Positions 56,945-64,000 of a stretch of DNA of 64,000 bases are shown here, piece by piece. The stretch's first letter is position 1, and each line of letters opens with the position of its first letter. Location: the NCBI RefSeq assembly GCF_009834225.1, contig NZ_CP047176.1:3844001-3908000 (forward strand), given 5' to 3'. The stretch is from Rathayibacter sp. VKM Ac-2759. GTDB lineage: Bacteria > Actinomycetota > Actinomycetes > Actinomycetales > Microbacteriaceae. A program made the position numbers and the translations under genes. A model generated the notes under the pieces. That model was not told the origin of the DNA and made no database searches. It worked only from the letters and a program-made list of their open reading frames with translations.

Positions 56945-58195
56945 CTACTTCGTGGCGGATGCGGCGGCCGACTGCGCGGCCTTCAGGGCGTCCTCGGGGG
57001 ACTGCGAGCCGCTCAGCGCGTTCTGCACCGCGCCCCAGAGCTGCTCCGAGATCTTCGGGTACTTCGTGCCGAGGTTGTCCGAGGTGCGGCCCTTCGCGGC
57101 CTGCACGGCGGTGACCCACGGCTCGAGGTCGGCGTTCTCGGCGACCTGCGCCTCTTGGGCGTCGGCGGTCGGGGCGATGTAGGAGAGCGTGTTGTCGGTG
57201 GTCACGAGGTTGTCGGTCGAGGTGAGGCACTCGGCGATCGCCTTCGAGGTCTCGTAGCGCGCGGAGTCCTTCTGCACCGGGAGCGTGAGGAACTCGCCTC
57301 CGGTCGGCGCGGGAGCCGAGCCGCCGTCCTTCGCCGGAATGGTGAGGATGCCGTAGTCGATGCCGGACGCCTTCGCGTTGGCGAGCTGCCAGGTGCCGTT
57401 CTCGCCGAACGCGTACTCGCCGGTCTCGAACTCCTGCCAGCTCGTGGTCTGGGTGTTGCCGATGACGGAGTTGGGCGCGTAGCCCTGCTTCACCCAGTCG
57501 GTCCAGAGCGAGACGGCGTCGACCGCGTCGGCCGAGTCGAGCTCGGTGAGATCGGCGCCGGAGCCCCAGAACCACGGGAGGAACTGGAAGCTGCCCTCCT
57601 CCGTCCCGATGCCGGAGAAGGTGATGCCCTTGCCCCCGGAGGCAGTGACCTTCGCGAGCGCGTCGGTGAGGCTCGCCCAGTCGGTGATCGAGGAGACGTC
57701 GACACCGGCCGTCGCGAGGACGGTCTTGTTGTAGTAGAGCGCGAGGGTGTTCGCGCCGATCGGGACTCCGTAGGTGTCGCCGTCGATCTCGCCCGCCGCG
57801 AGGATGTTCGCGTCGATGTCGCCGGTGTCGAGCCCGTTGTCGGCCGTGGTGGTCAGGATGCCCGACTCGGCGAGCGTGGAGACCACGGGGTTGTCGACGA
57901 GCAGGAGGTCGGGCGAGTTGCCCTGCTGACCGGCGAGCAGCGCCTTGTTGGTGAGGTCGGTGGTGTCGTAGCCGGTCCGCTCGATGGTGACGCCGGCCTC
58001 GGTGCCGCACGAGTCGATCAGCGTCGACCAGTCGGAGGTCTCGTCGAACTGGGGGTACGGGTCCCAGAACGTGTAGGTGCCGCCGGCGGCGTCGGTGGAG
58101 TCGCCTCCCGAGCCCCCCGCGCAGCCGGTCAGCGCGGCGGCGGCCGTTCCCAGCAGGACGGCGGCGGCGAGGCCTCGTGCGTGCTTCCTCTTCAT
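56945..58195 (-). CDS. Carbohydrate ABC transporter substrate-binding lipoprotein of the arabinoside operon
   Basis: A 416-aa SBP_bac_1-type lipoprotein. The start 'MKRKHARG' is basic, followed by a hydrophobic helix and lipobox LTGC with Cys25. The mature part includes 'DLLLVDNPVVSTLAESGILTT' and 'YGVPIGANTLALYYNKTVLATAGV', the conserved central strands of cluster-1 sugar binders. ATG 58195 has AAGGGAAC about 9 bases upstream. It is the first gene of the operon; promoter and probable LacI operators lie upstream at 58252-58336. The expected ligand is an arabinofuranoside, judged from the GH127 gene. Confidence 0.93.
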   Translation of the reverse strand: MKRKHARGLAAAVLLGTAAAALTGCAGGSGGDSTDAAGGTYTFWDPYPQFDETSDWSTLIDSCGTEAGVTIERTGYDTTDLTNKALLAGQQGNSPDLLLVDNPVVSTLAESGILTTTADNGLDTGDIDANILAAGEIDGDTYGVPIGANTLALYYNKTVLATAGVDVSSITDWASLTDALAKVTASGGKGITFSGIGTEEGSFQFLPWFWGSGADLTELDSADAVDAVSLWTDWVKQGYAPNSVIGNTQTTSWQEFETGEYAFGENGTWQLANAKASGIDYGILTIPAKDGGSAPAPTGGEFLTLPVQKDSARYETSKAIAECLTSTDNLVTTDNTLSYIAPTADAQEAQVAENADLEPWVTAVQAAKGRTSDNLGTKYPKISEQLWGAVQNALSGSQSPEDALKAAQSAAASATK

Positions 58196-58251
58196 CGCGG
58201 ATGTTCCCTTCGTCGTTGACGGGTGTCGGTGCAGGTCGGGACTGCGTCTCT

Positions 58252-58336
58252 GACCGAAACTACTTTCTGCGGGTTCACGGTAGACAGGGGGCCGATCACT
58301 CGTCAAGAAGATGCAGATTTTCGGTCGACTTTCGGT
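58252..58336. promoter_or_regulatory. Promoter and TTTCGGT repeats between the arabinoside operon and its LacI gene
   Basis: On the minus strand -35 TTGACG (58306-58301) and -10 TACCGT (58282-58277) are 18 bases apart. TTTCGGT occurs at 58319-58325 and 58330-58336 (11-bp phase) and inverted as ACCGAAA at 58253-58259. These flank the promoter on both sides and are candidate LacI half-sites. Confidence 0.55.
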
Positions 58337-58401
58337 TCTCCGCACTCCTGTGCCAGGATCGGCACTGACGCGCGAGGAGCGCCGTCGGACCGGAGGCCGT
58401 C

Positions 58402-59415
58402 ATCGCCGCACGCAAGCCCAAGGGCACGATCACGCTGACCGACGTCGCCCGCGAGGCGGGTGTCTCGATCGCGACCGCCTCCAAGGCGCTCAACGGCCGC
58501 GACCAGGTCCGCGCCGAGACGCGCCAGCGGGTGCTCGACGCCGCCGCGGCGCTGTCGTTCACACCGAACCCGTTCGCCCAGGCCCTCAACTCGCGCCGCA
58601 CCGGCACGATCGGGATGCTCACCAACGACCTCGACAACCGCTTCGTGCTGCCGGTGCTGCTCGGCGCCGAGGACGCGTTCGGCGCCGGATCCACCTCGGT
58701 GTTCCTCTGCGACGCCCGCGGCGACTCCATCCGCGAGCAGCACCACATCAAGAACCTGCTGGCCAAGCGCGTCGACGGGATCGTCGTGCTGGGCCGCACC
58801 ACGAATCCGCGGCCCTCGATCACCGCGACGATCCCCGTGCCGGTCGTCTACGCCTACGCGCCGTCCGAGGACGAGCGCGACTCGTCGTTCACTCCCGACA
58901 ACACGCTGGCCGGGGTGCTCGCCGCGCGCCACCTCATCGAGCGGGGGCGCAGGCGCATCGCGCTCGTCAACGGCGAGCCCAGCTACTCGGCGGCCCACGA
59001 TCGCGCCCGCGGGGTCGAGCAGGCGCTGACCGAGGCGGGCCTCCCGCTCGTCGGCGGCGACGTGCTCTACGGGCAGTGGTCGGAGAGCTGGGGGCGCCAG
59101 TGCGCCGAGACGCTGCTCGACGCGCATCCGGATCTCGACGCCCTGATCTGCGCGAGCGACCAGATCGCGCGCGGCGCACTCGACCACCTCCGCGAGAGCG
59201 GCCGATCAGTGCCGCGCGACGTCGCCGTCGTCGGCTTCGACAACTGGGACCTGCTCGTCGAGGCCGCCCGCCCGCCGCTGACCAGCATCGACATGCAGCT
59301 CGAGACCCTGGGCCGCGCCGCCGCCGAGGAGCTCTCGCACGCCATCCACGGCCGCGCGACCGCGGGCGTCCGCTCGATGCCCGTGCGCCTGGTCCCCCGC
59401 GAGTCCTCGGCCTGA
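58402..59415 (+). CDS. LacI-family regulator of the arabinoside operon, apparently with a non-canonical ATC start
   Basis: A LacI-family repressor of about 337 aa. The DNA-binding head is 'GTITLTDVAREAGVSIATASKAL' and continues without a break into 'TPNPFAQALNSRRTGTIGMLTN'; the sensor domain ends with 'VAVVGFDNWDLLVEAARPPLTSI'. An in-frame TGA lies at 58366 and no ATG, GTG or TTG occurs between it and the helix-turn-helix. GGAGG at 58392-58396 points to ATC at 58402 (5-base spacing); CTG 58435 is the only other option that keeps the head, without a ribosome site. A GTG at 58531 would remove the DNA-binding domain. Divergent from the GH127/importer operon, its likely target. Confidence 0.82.
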   Translation: MAARKPKGTITLTDVAREAGVSIATASKALNGRDQVRAETRQRVLDAAAALSFTPNPFAQALNSRRTGTIGMLTNDLDNRFVLPVLLGAEDAFGAGSTSVFLCDARGDSIREQHHIKNLLAKRVDGIVVLGRTTNPRPSITATIPVPVVYAYAPSEDERDSSFTPDNTLAGVLAARHLIERGRRRIALVNGEPSYSAAHDRARGVEQALTEAGLPLVGGDVLYGQWSESWGRQCAETLLDAHPDLDALICASDQIARGALDHLRESGRSVPRDVAVVGFDNWDLLVEAARPPLTSIDMQLETLGRAAAEELSHAIHGRATAGVRSMPVRLVPRESSA

Positions 59416-59453
59416 GCGGCCCGCCGGCGACCCGACGGTTCCCCCGATCGGGC

Positions 59454-59774
59454 TCAGTTCTGAGCGGCGAGCTTGTCGGCCTCCGCCTCGGAGAGGATCA
59501 TGAGGCCGCGGTCGCTGTGAGAGCCCTCGAGCATCGCCACGACCCAGTTCCGGTTGATCGTGGGGGGCCGGCTGCCGGAGAACTGGAACTGCAGCGGCAG
59601 CGTCGGCGCCATCCACAGCGACGTCCGTCCCGAGCCCTGATCCGCGGCGATCGGCCACGACAGCAGGAAGCTCTCCTGTCGGCGGAGCTTCGCGGTCAGT
59701 GCGAGCTTGACGTGAGCGAGAGTGCGGTCGTCCATCTCGTAGACGGTTCCCGGTCCATAGATCAGCTGTCCCAC
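59454..59774 (-). CDS. DUF7882-like small protein
   Basis: A 106-aa protein with 'GQLIYGPGTVYEMDDRTLAHVKLALTAKLRRQESFLLSW' at the N-terminus (split here: 'GQLIYGPGTVYEMDD' then 'RTLAHVKLALTAKL') and 'MAPTLPLQFQFSG' later, a conserved family in Microbacteriaceae that often sits near stress or regulatory genes. Function is unknown. I chose GTG 59774, which gives the usual 'MGQLIYG' start; an ATG at 59792 would add six residues. No helices or catalytic motifs are apparent. Confidence 0.75.
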   Translation of the reverse strand: MGQLIYGPGTVYEMDDRTLAHVKLALTAKLRRQESFLLSWPIAADQGSGRTSLWMAPTLPLQFQFSGSRPPTINRNWVVAMLEGSHSDRGLMILSEAEADKLAAQN

Positions 59775-59894
59775 CCGCGCAGTGTGCCACATCCGTTGCA
59801 CATCGGGTGGCACGAGGTCAACGCCGTCGATGCCGGACGCGCTGGTCCGTAGGGTCGGAGGAGTCGAGCGATGCTGGACGTGGAGGGAGCGGTC

Positions 59895-60161
59895 ATGGTG
59901 CAGATCACGGTGCAGGACAAGACCTACCTGCTCGACGCCGGCACGAGCATGGACGAGGCGAAGCAGGCGGTCCTCGACGCGATGAGAGCGGCGCCCGCGT
60001 TCCTCTCGCTCCGGACCGTGCTCGGCGGTCATGTCGAGATACTGCTCACGCCGACGAGCTCGGTGGTGCTCGAGGAGCACGACGAGGCGCCGCTGCCGCT
60101 CCCCGCGCACGTCGCCGCGGAGCTCGACTACGACGACCTCTACGGCCTGGACTACGCCTGA
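59895..60161 (+). CDS. Small acidic hypothetical protein
   Basis: An 88-aa protein from ATG 59895 with GGAGGGAG as ribosome site. 'MVQITVQDKTYLLDAGTSMDEAK' and 'HVEILLTPTSSVVLEE' suggest a small alternating alpha/beta fold. The C-terminus is acidic ('ELDYDDLYGLDYA'). I recognise no family. It is divergent from the DUF7882-like gene. An ATG at 59871 would add eight residues, but the ribosome site favours 59895. Confidence 0.65.
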   Translation: MVQITVQDKTYLLDAGTSMDEAKQAVLDAMRAAPAFLSLRTVLGGHVEILLTPTSSVVLEEHDEAPLPLPAHVAAELDYDDLYGLDYA

Positions 60162-60197
60162 TCGGACGATCCCTCCGGGGAGCCGTCCGCCCGACGG

Positions 60198-61631
60198 TCA
60201 CCGGTGCTGGTCGAGCGGGCTCTCCGCCTCCGTCGACTCGAGGGGATCGTCGACGTCCGCCCCGGAGTTACCGGATTCCGCGGCCTCCACCGAGGCCGAC
60301 GCGCCCCGCAGGTACTGCGCCGAGATCACGCGGTACGACCGCGTGAGCATCGCAGCCCCCGCCGCGAGCACCATGATGATCCCGCCGACGAGGAACACGA
60401 GCGCGATCCCCCGCCCGATGCCGTCGCCGAGGAGCCAGCCGAAGGCCGACCGCCCGGCCGACGACTCCATGTAGGGGATGAGGGCGAACTCGGCGATCGG
60501 CGCGATGAGGAACGCGGTGACCGGCGCCGCCGCCGACTCGAACGCCGCGGCGAAGCCGAAGACCCTCCCCTGGGTCTCGAAGGGGACGACCTTCTGGATG
60601 ACGGTCTGCTCGGCGGCCTCGACCGCGGGGATCAGCGTCATGTAGATCCAGATGCCGCCCGCGTAGAGCCACCACCAGTCGCGGAGGGTGAACAGCGCGC
60701 CGATCAGGCCCATCGCCATCACGAGCAGCAGCATCGTGCGGATCGGGTTCCTCCCGAGGCCGAACTTCGCGACCAGCAGGCCGCCGATGATGAAGCCGGT
60801 GGCGGTCACGCCGAGCACGACCCCCCACAGCTCCACCGGGAACAGCTCGAGCCCGTACGGGTCCATCAGCGCCATGTAGACGCCGCCGATCAGGTTGTTG
60901 AACGTCGAGAAGACGATCAGCGCGAACAGACCGGTCGCCGCCCGCACCGCCGTGATGCTGCCGCGCAGATCGATGAGCGGGGCCCGGTCGCCGACGATCG
61001 CGGGCGCATCCTCGGGGATGCGCAGGAAGAGCAGGTGCACGAGGGCCGCGGCGGAGGCGCCGATCGCGATCAGCATCGTCCAGCCCATGCCGAGCAGGCC
61101 GATCGAGAGTCCGCTGAACACGCTCGTGACCACGAACGCGAGCCCCTGCACGGTGCCGACCAGGCCGTTCGCGTTGGCGTGGCGCTCCGTCGGGACCAGC
61201 AGTGTCACCGTCGTCGACAGGGCGATGTTGCGCATGTTCTCGATGACGGCGCCGAACAGGATCACGCCGGAGAACAGCCAGAACCACGGGCCGCCGAGAT
61301 CCAGGAGTGCCGACTCGGGGAGCGCGAGGTAGAGGCCGCCCGCGACGCCGAAGGACACCAGCGTGACCGCGCCCGCGAACACCATCACCCGGTACTTGCG
61401 GTGCCGGTCGACGATGGTCCCGAAGGCCATCGCGAAGATCGCGACGAGCAGCATGTACGCGCCGCCGATGATGCCGGTCGCGAGCACCGACCGCGTCTCG
61501 AGGTACACCCAGAACGTGAGCGCGAACCAGAGGAAGCTCGTCGTGACGTTCGCGACCGCGGTGTTCACGAGGATCTGGTGGAAGGTGCGGATGCTCGTGG
61601 TGTCGGGAACGGCGGGAGCGGCCTGGGACAT
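60198..61631 (-). CDS. MFS transporter (MFS_3/EntS-like)
   Basis: A 477-aa major facilitator with 12 helices of the MFS_3 (EntS/enterobactin exporter-like) type: 'FHQILVNTAVANVTTSFLWFALTFWVYLETRS', 'GTIVDRHRKYRVMVFAGAVTLV' (loop 2-3 motif) and 'QKVVPFETQGRVFGFAAAFESAAAPVTAFL' are characteristic. The C-terminal 50 residues are acidic and probably disordered. GGAAG lies close before ATG 61631. Such proteins export siderophores, drugs or peptides. No regulator or partner gene is adjacent. Confidence 0.9.
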   Translation of the reverse strand: MSQAAPAVPDTTSIRTFHQILVNTAVANVTTSFLWFALTFWVYLETRSVLATGIIGGAYMLLVAIFAMAFGTIVDRHRKYRVMVFAGAVTLVSFGVAGGLYLALPESALLDLGGPWFWLFSGVILFGAVIENMRNIALSTTVTLLVPTERHANANGLVGTVQGLAFVVTSVFSGLSIGLLGMGWTMLIAIGASAAALVHLLFLRIPEDAPAIVGDRAPLIDLRGSITAVRAATGLFALIVFSTFNNLIGGVYMALMDPYGLELFPVELWGVVLGVTATGFIIGGLLVAKFGLGRNPIRTMLLLVMAMGLIGALFTLRDWWWLYAGGIWIYMTLIPAVEAAEQTVIQKVVPFETQGRVFGFAAAFESAAAPVTAFLIAPIAEFALIPYMESSAGRSAFGWLLGDGIGRGIALVFLVGGIIMVLAAGAAMLTRSYRVISAQYLRGASASVEAAESGNSGADVDDPLESTEAESPLDQHR

Positions 61632-61807
61632 GACTTCCTTCCACACGAGGACGCCGTCCGACACCGGGCACTCCTCGCGCCGTGCACGGCCGTCGCAGCC
61701 ACTGTAAGCCCGCGTCAGCGGCCCGTCGAGGACACGGACGCTGCGGGAGGCACCGCGCCGAACGCGGCACCTCGGCGGGAACCGGTTCCCTCGGGCAGCG
61801 GCGGCCG

Positions 61808-62305
61808 CTACTCCGGCATCGAGAAGTCGGCGAAGTCGAACCCCGGCGACACCATGCAGCTCACCACCGCGTCGACCTCCGACGGCAGCGTCCGCTGCCA
61901 CACGTCCGCCGGCACGAGCGCCTGCACCGGCAGCCCCTCGTGGGCCGGCCCCAGCACCACAGTCTCGCCGTCCACCGGCTCCGCGCCGAGCCCGCCGTAC
62001 TGCAGCGCCACCCGTCCGGGTCCGTTCCAGATCCACGTCTCGGCCGACGACACCCGGTGCCAGGCCGAGCACTCGCCCGCCGGGAGCAGGAAGACGATCA
62101 GCGTCGCCGCCGGACGCTCCCGGGAGGACCCGTCCGCCGAGACCAGCGTCACCCGCTCGGGCGACGTCCAGGTGCGCCGGTACCAGCCGCCCTCGGGATG
62201 CGGCTCCAGCCCCATCGACGCCGCCAGCTCGGGCCGGCGCACGCGCTCGAGCACCCGCCCGTCGACGCTCAGCCGGTCGACCAGCTCGTTCGTCAGCTCT
62301 GCCAT
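61808..62305 (-). CDS. Cupin DUF985 (cupin_5) family protein
   Basis: A 165-aa RmlC-like cupin of the DUF985 family. Recognisable: 'LEPHPEGGWYRRTWTS', 'ATLIVFLLPAGECSAWHRVSSAETWIW' and 'SEVDAVVSCMVSPGFDFADFSM', in the standard order and length. Members bind sugars or small ligands; true activity is unknown. Its ATG overlaps the last 13 bases of the amidohydrolase gene, indicating coupled translation. Confidence 0.9.
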   Translation of the reverse strand: MAELTNELVDRLSVDGRVLERVRRPELAASMGLEPHPEGGWYRRTWTSPERVTLVSADGSSRERPAATLIVFLLPAGECSAWHRVSSAETWIWNGPGRVALQYGGLGAEPVDGETVVLGPAHEGLPVQALVPADVWQRTLPSEVDAVVSCMVSPGFDFADFSMPE

Positions 62306-63549
62306 CGGATCTCCCCCGAGATGATCGTGGCGAGGGCGGATCCCTCGCCGGATTCGACGATCGCGGCGACCACGTCGTCGGAAGAACCGGCGGAGATGTC
62401 CAGCACGGCGAAGTCGGCCAGCGATCCGGCGACGAGCGTGCCGAACGACTCCGCCTCGCCCATCGCCACGGCCCCGCCGACCGTCGCCGCCGCGAGCAGC
62501 CGCTCGTGCAGATCACGGTCGGCGTAGCCCTGCGAGCGCGCGATCCGGTACAGCTCCGCGACGTCGCCGAGCAGGTCGAGCGACGGAGTCGAGGACAGCG
62601 AGTCGGTGCCCACCGCGATCGCGTTGCCCTCGCGCAGGTAGTCCGCGACAGGAGCCTCGTCGAGCCCGATCACCGCGTTCGAGCGCGGACAGAGCGCGAC
62701 CGAGGTGCCGCTGCGGCGCAGGGTCGCCCGGTCGTCCGCGTCCACGTAGATCCCGTGCGCGATGTGCACGTCGTCGCCGAGCGCGCCGATCGTCTCGGCG
62801 TACGCGACGGGCCGCAGGGCGCTGCCGCCGTTGCGCAGCAGATGGAAGCCGTCGTAGCCCCAGCGCCGCCACTGCTCGGCGAGGTCGCCGCGGCCGTGCA
62901 TCGTGTACTCCGCCTCCCACGCCGACTCGGCCAGGTGCAGGTGCCGGCGGACGCCGAGCTCCTGCGAGAGCGGGGTCAGGTCGCTCAGCACGGGCGTGTC
63001 GAGCGAGTAGGGCGCGTGCGGCGAGAGCCCGATGCGGGTGACTCCGGAGGTGCGCACCAGCTCCGCGGTGATCGCGCGGCCGCTCCCCCGCCAGTCGTCC
63101 TCGAGGAGGCTCATCAGCTCCCAGTAGGCGATCCCGTGCACGCCGCCCGCCTCGAGCACGCCCAGCGCGCCGAGGTCGGTGACGATGTCGGCGATGGCCG
63201 TGGTACCGGTCGAGACCGCGATCTCGAGGCCGTCGGCCGCGGAGGCGCCCCAGTCGTGCGGCTGCTCGTAGACCACCTGGAACGCGCGCGACCAGTCCTC
63301 GAAGCCGTCGTAGCGGCCGGCTCCCACGGACGCCATGCAGGTGTACTGGAGGTGCGAGTGCGCGTTGACGAGGCCCGGCACGATCGCGCCGTCCCACTCC
63401 GTCACCGCCGCGGCGGGGTCGAGCGCGCGCAGCTCGTCGCCCGTGCCGACGGCGACGATCCGCTCGCCGCGGACGAGCACGCCTCCGCTGCGGATCGGCT
63501 CGCCGGCCACGGGCAGCACCCACGGGGCGAGGTGCAGCACCGCGCTCAC
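62293..63549 (-). CDS. TRZ/ATZ-type amidohydrolase (metal-dependent deaminase/chlorohydrolase family)
   Basis: A 418-aa amidohydrolase of the TRZ/ATZ class (SAH deaminase, guanine deaminase and triazine hydrolases). Metal ligands and catalytic residues are in 'GLVNAHSHLQYT', 'RRHLHLAESAWEAEYTMHG' (HLAE Glu), 'DVHIAHGIYVD' and 'AIAVGTDSLSSTPSLDLL' (catalytic Asp), and 'GSLADFAVLDIS' closes the composite sandwich. I chose GTG 63549 because its GTGA overlaps the EcfT stop by 4 bases; GTG 63558 is possible. Its place after a vitamin-type ECF transporter gene suggests deamination of an imported N-heterocycle. Confidence 0.9.
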   Translation of the reverse strand: MSAVLHLAPWVLPVAGEPIRSGGVLVRGERIVAVGTGDELRALDPAAAVTEWDGAIVPGLVNAHSHLQYTCMASVGAGRYDGFEDWSRAFQVVYEQPHDWGASAADGLEIAVSTGTTAIADIVTDLGALGVLEAGGVHGIAYWELMSLLEDDWRGSGRAITAELVRTSGVTRIGLSPHAPYSLDTPVLSDLTPLSQELGVRRHLHLAESAWEAEYTMHGRGDLAEQWRRWGYDGFHLLRNGGSALRPVAYAETIGALGDDVHIAHGIYVDADDRATLRRSGTSVALCPRSNAVIGLDEAPVADYLREGNAIAVGTDSLSSTPSLDLLGDVAELYRIARSQGYADRDLHERLLAAATVGGAVAMGEAESFGTLVAGSLADFAVLDISAGSSDDVVAAIVESGEGSALATIISGEIRWQS

Positions 63550-64000
63550 GGCAGCCACGCCGAGGGCATCAGGCCGGCGAGGCTCGCGACGGTCGCGGCC
63601 GCAGCGAGCAGCACCGCGACCCCCGTCACGGCCCAGTCCGCCGGGGTGTAGCGGATCTCGCGCAGCCAGGTGCGCTTGGCCGTGCCGAAGCCGCGCAGAT
63701 CGAGCGCATCGACGGTGTCCTCGGCGTCGACGAACGAGGTGATCGTCACCGGGACCATCAGCGGCGCGATCTCGCGGAGGCGTCGCACCGGATTCCGCGT
63801 CGCCGAGCGCTCGTAGCCGCGCAGGCGCTGCGCCGCCGCCGTCTCCTGCAGGTTCGCCGCGGCGCTCGGCAGGAACTTGAACGTGAGGTCGATGCCGTAG
63901 GCGAAGCGCGCCGGCAGCCCGAGCCGGGCGAACGCGACCGCCAGGTCTCCCGGGCGGATCGCGAACGCCAGCGGGAAGCCGACCGCGACCAGAGCGATGA
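63546..64000 (-). CDS. ECF transporter transmembrane subunit EcfT/CbiQ, N-terminus cut off by window edge
   Basis: The visible 151 C-terminal residues belong to the T component of an energy-coupling-factor vitamin/metal transporter. The first coupling motif is seen in 'AAAQRLRGYERSATRNPVRRL' region (Arg-Gly in 'QRLRG') and the second in 'DTVDALDLRGFGTAKRTWL', the two Ala-Arg-Gly-type motifs that dock onto the ATPases. Helices 'IALVAVGFPLAFAI', 'IAPLMVPVTITSFV' and 'WAVTGVAVLLAAAATVASLAG' are present. The start and the ATPase/S-component genes lie beyond the right edge. Coupled to the amidohydrolase gene by a 4-base overlap. Confidence 0.88.
   Translation of the reverse strand, partial: IALVAVGFPLAFAIRPGDLAVAFARLGLPARFAYGIDLTFKFLPSAAANLQETAAAQRLRGYERSATRNPVRRLREIAPLMVPVTITSFVDAEDTVDALDLRGFGTAKRTWLREIRYTPADWAVTGVAVLLAAAATVASLAGLMPSAWLP

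Overview
The window is very GC-rich, densely packed, almost without rRNA or tRNA signals, and rich in GTG starts, LacI/GntR/LuxR regulators and sugar importers that lack their own ATPase. Together with a DUF7882-type protein (106 aa, 'GQLIYG' start), a protein with a Tat-like 'GRRTLVKG' leader and a palindrome family built on 'GGTCGAGTAGCC...GGCGTATCGAGACC', this points to a chromosomal segment of an actinobacterium of the family Microbacteriaceae (Rathayibacter or a close relative is my guess; not provable from the window).

Layout. 1-6400: oligopeptide-type importer (permease, binding protein), YtcJ-like amidohydrolase, isochorismatase-like hydrolase, short cytidine deaminase, amidohydrolase-2 protein and a small membrane protein, all on the minus strand. 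6500-14100: LuxR regulator, ECF sigma factor with a membrane partner, a secreted crystallin/I36-like protein, two AraC regulators and an exported protein with three almost identical 222-bp repeats. 14100-16650: MFS transporter, GntR/FCD regulator, small protein. 16650-20350: LacI regulator, DHDPS-family lyase/aldolase and an Nramp-fold transporter that lacks the usual metal motif. 20395-25055: a sugar ABC operon with its LacI regulator. 25480-34470: a tight five-gene amine/amide operon (class V aminotransferase, sarcosine-oxidase-like flavoenzyme, gamma-glutamyltransferase, copper amine oxidase, amidase) divergent from a RidA-like protein and a flavin monooxygenase. 34480-38370: small proteins and a molybdate uptake operon. 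38384-42605: MetE-like protein, a repeat island, aldehyde dehydrogenase and phosphotriesterase-like hydrolase. 42700-43930: TerC behind a yybP-ykoY (Mn) riboswitch. 43940-53120: SnoaL-like proteins, ArsR/SDR pair, a broken alpha/beta hydrolase, a large LuxR ATPase, an ABC efflux-type pair with MarR. 53164-59415: GH127 beta-L-arabinofuranosidase operon with importer and LacI. 59450-64000: small proteins, MFS, cupin, TRZ/ATZ amidohydrolase and an EcfT fragment.

The most interesting signal is regulatory. Five promoters scattered over 40 kb (2.38, 6.36, 15.45, 32.84 and 42.64 kb) each carry two GGATCC-like palindromes, 21 bp apart at four sites and 22 bp at the fifth, with a -10-like hexamer touching the gene-proximal palindrome. 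They stand in front of the oligopeptide importer, the amidohydrolase/deaminase operon, the GntR gene itself, the amine-oxidase operon and the PTE/aldehyde dehydrogenase operon. I infer one regulon, controlled by the GntR protein at 15515-16207, for uptake and breakdown of an N-containing compound (amine, amide or gamma-glutamyl compound) whose identity cannot be read from the sequence.
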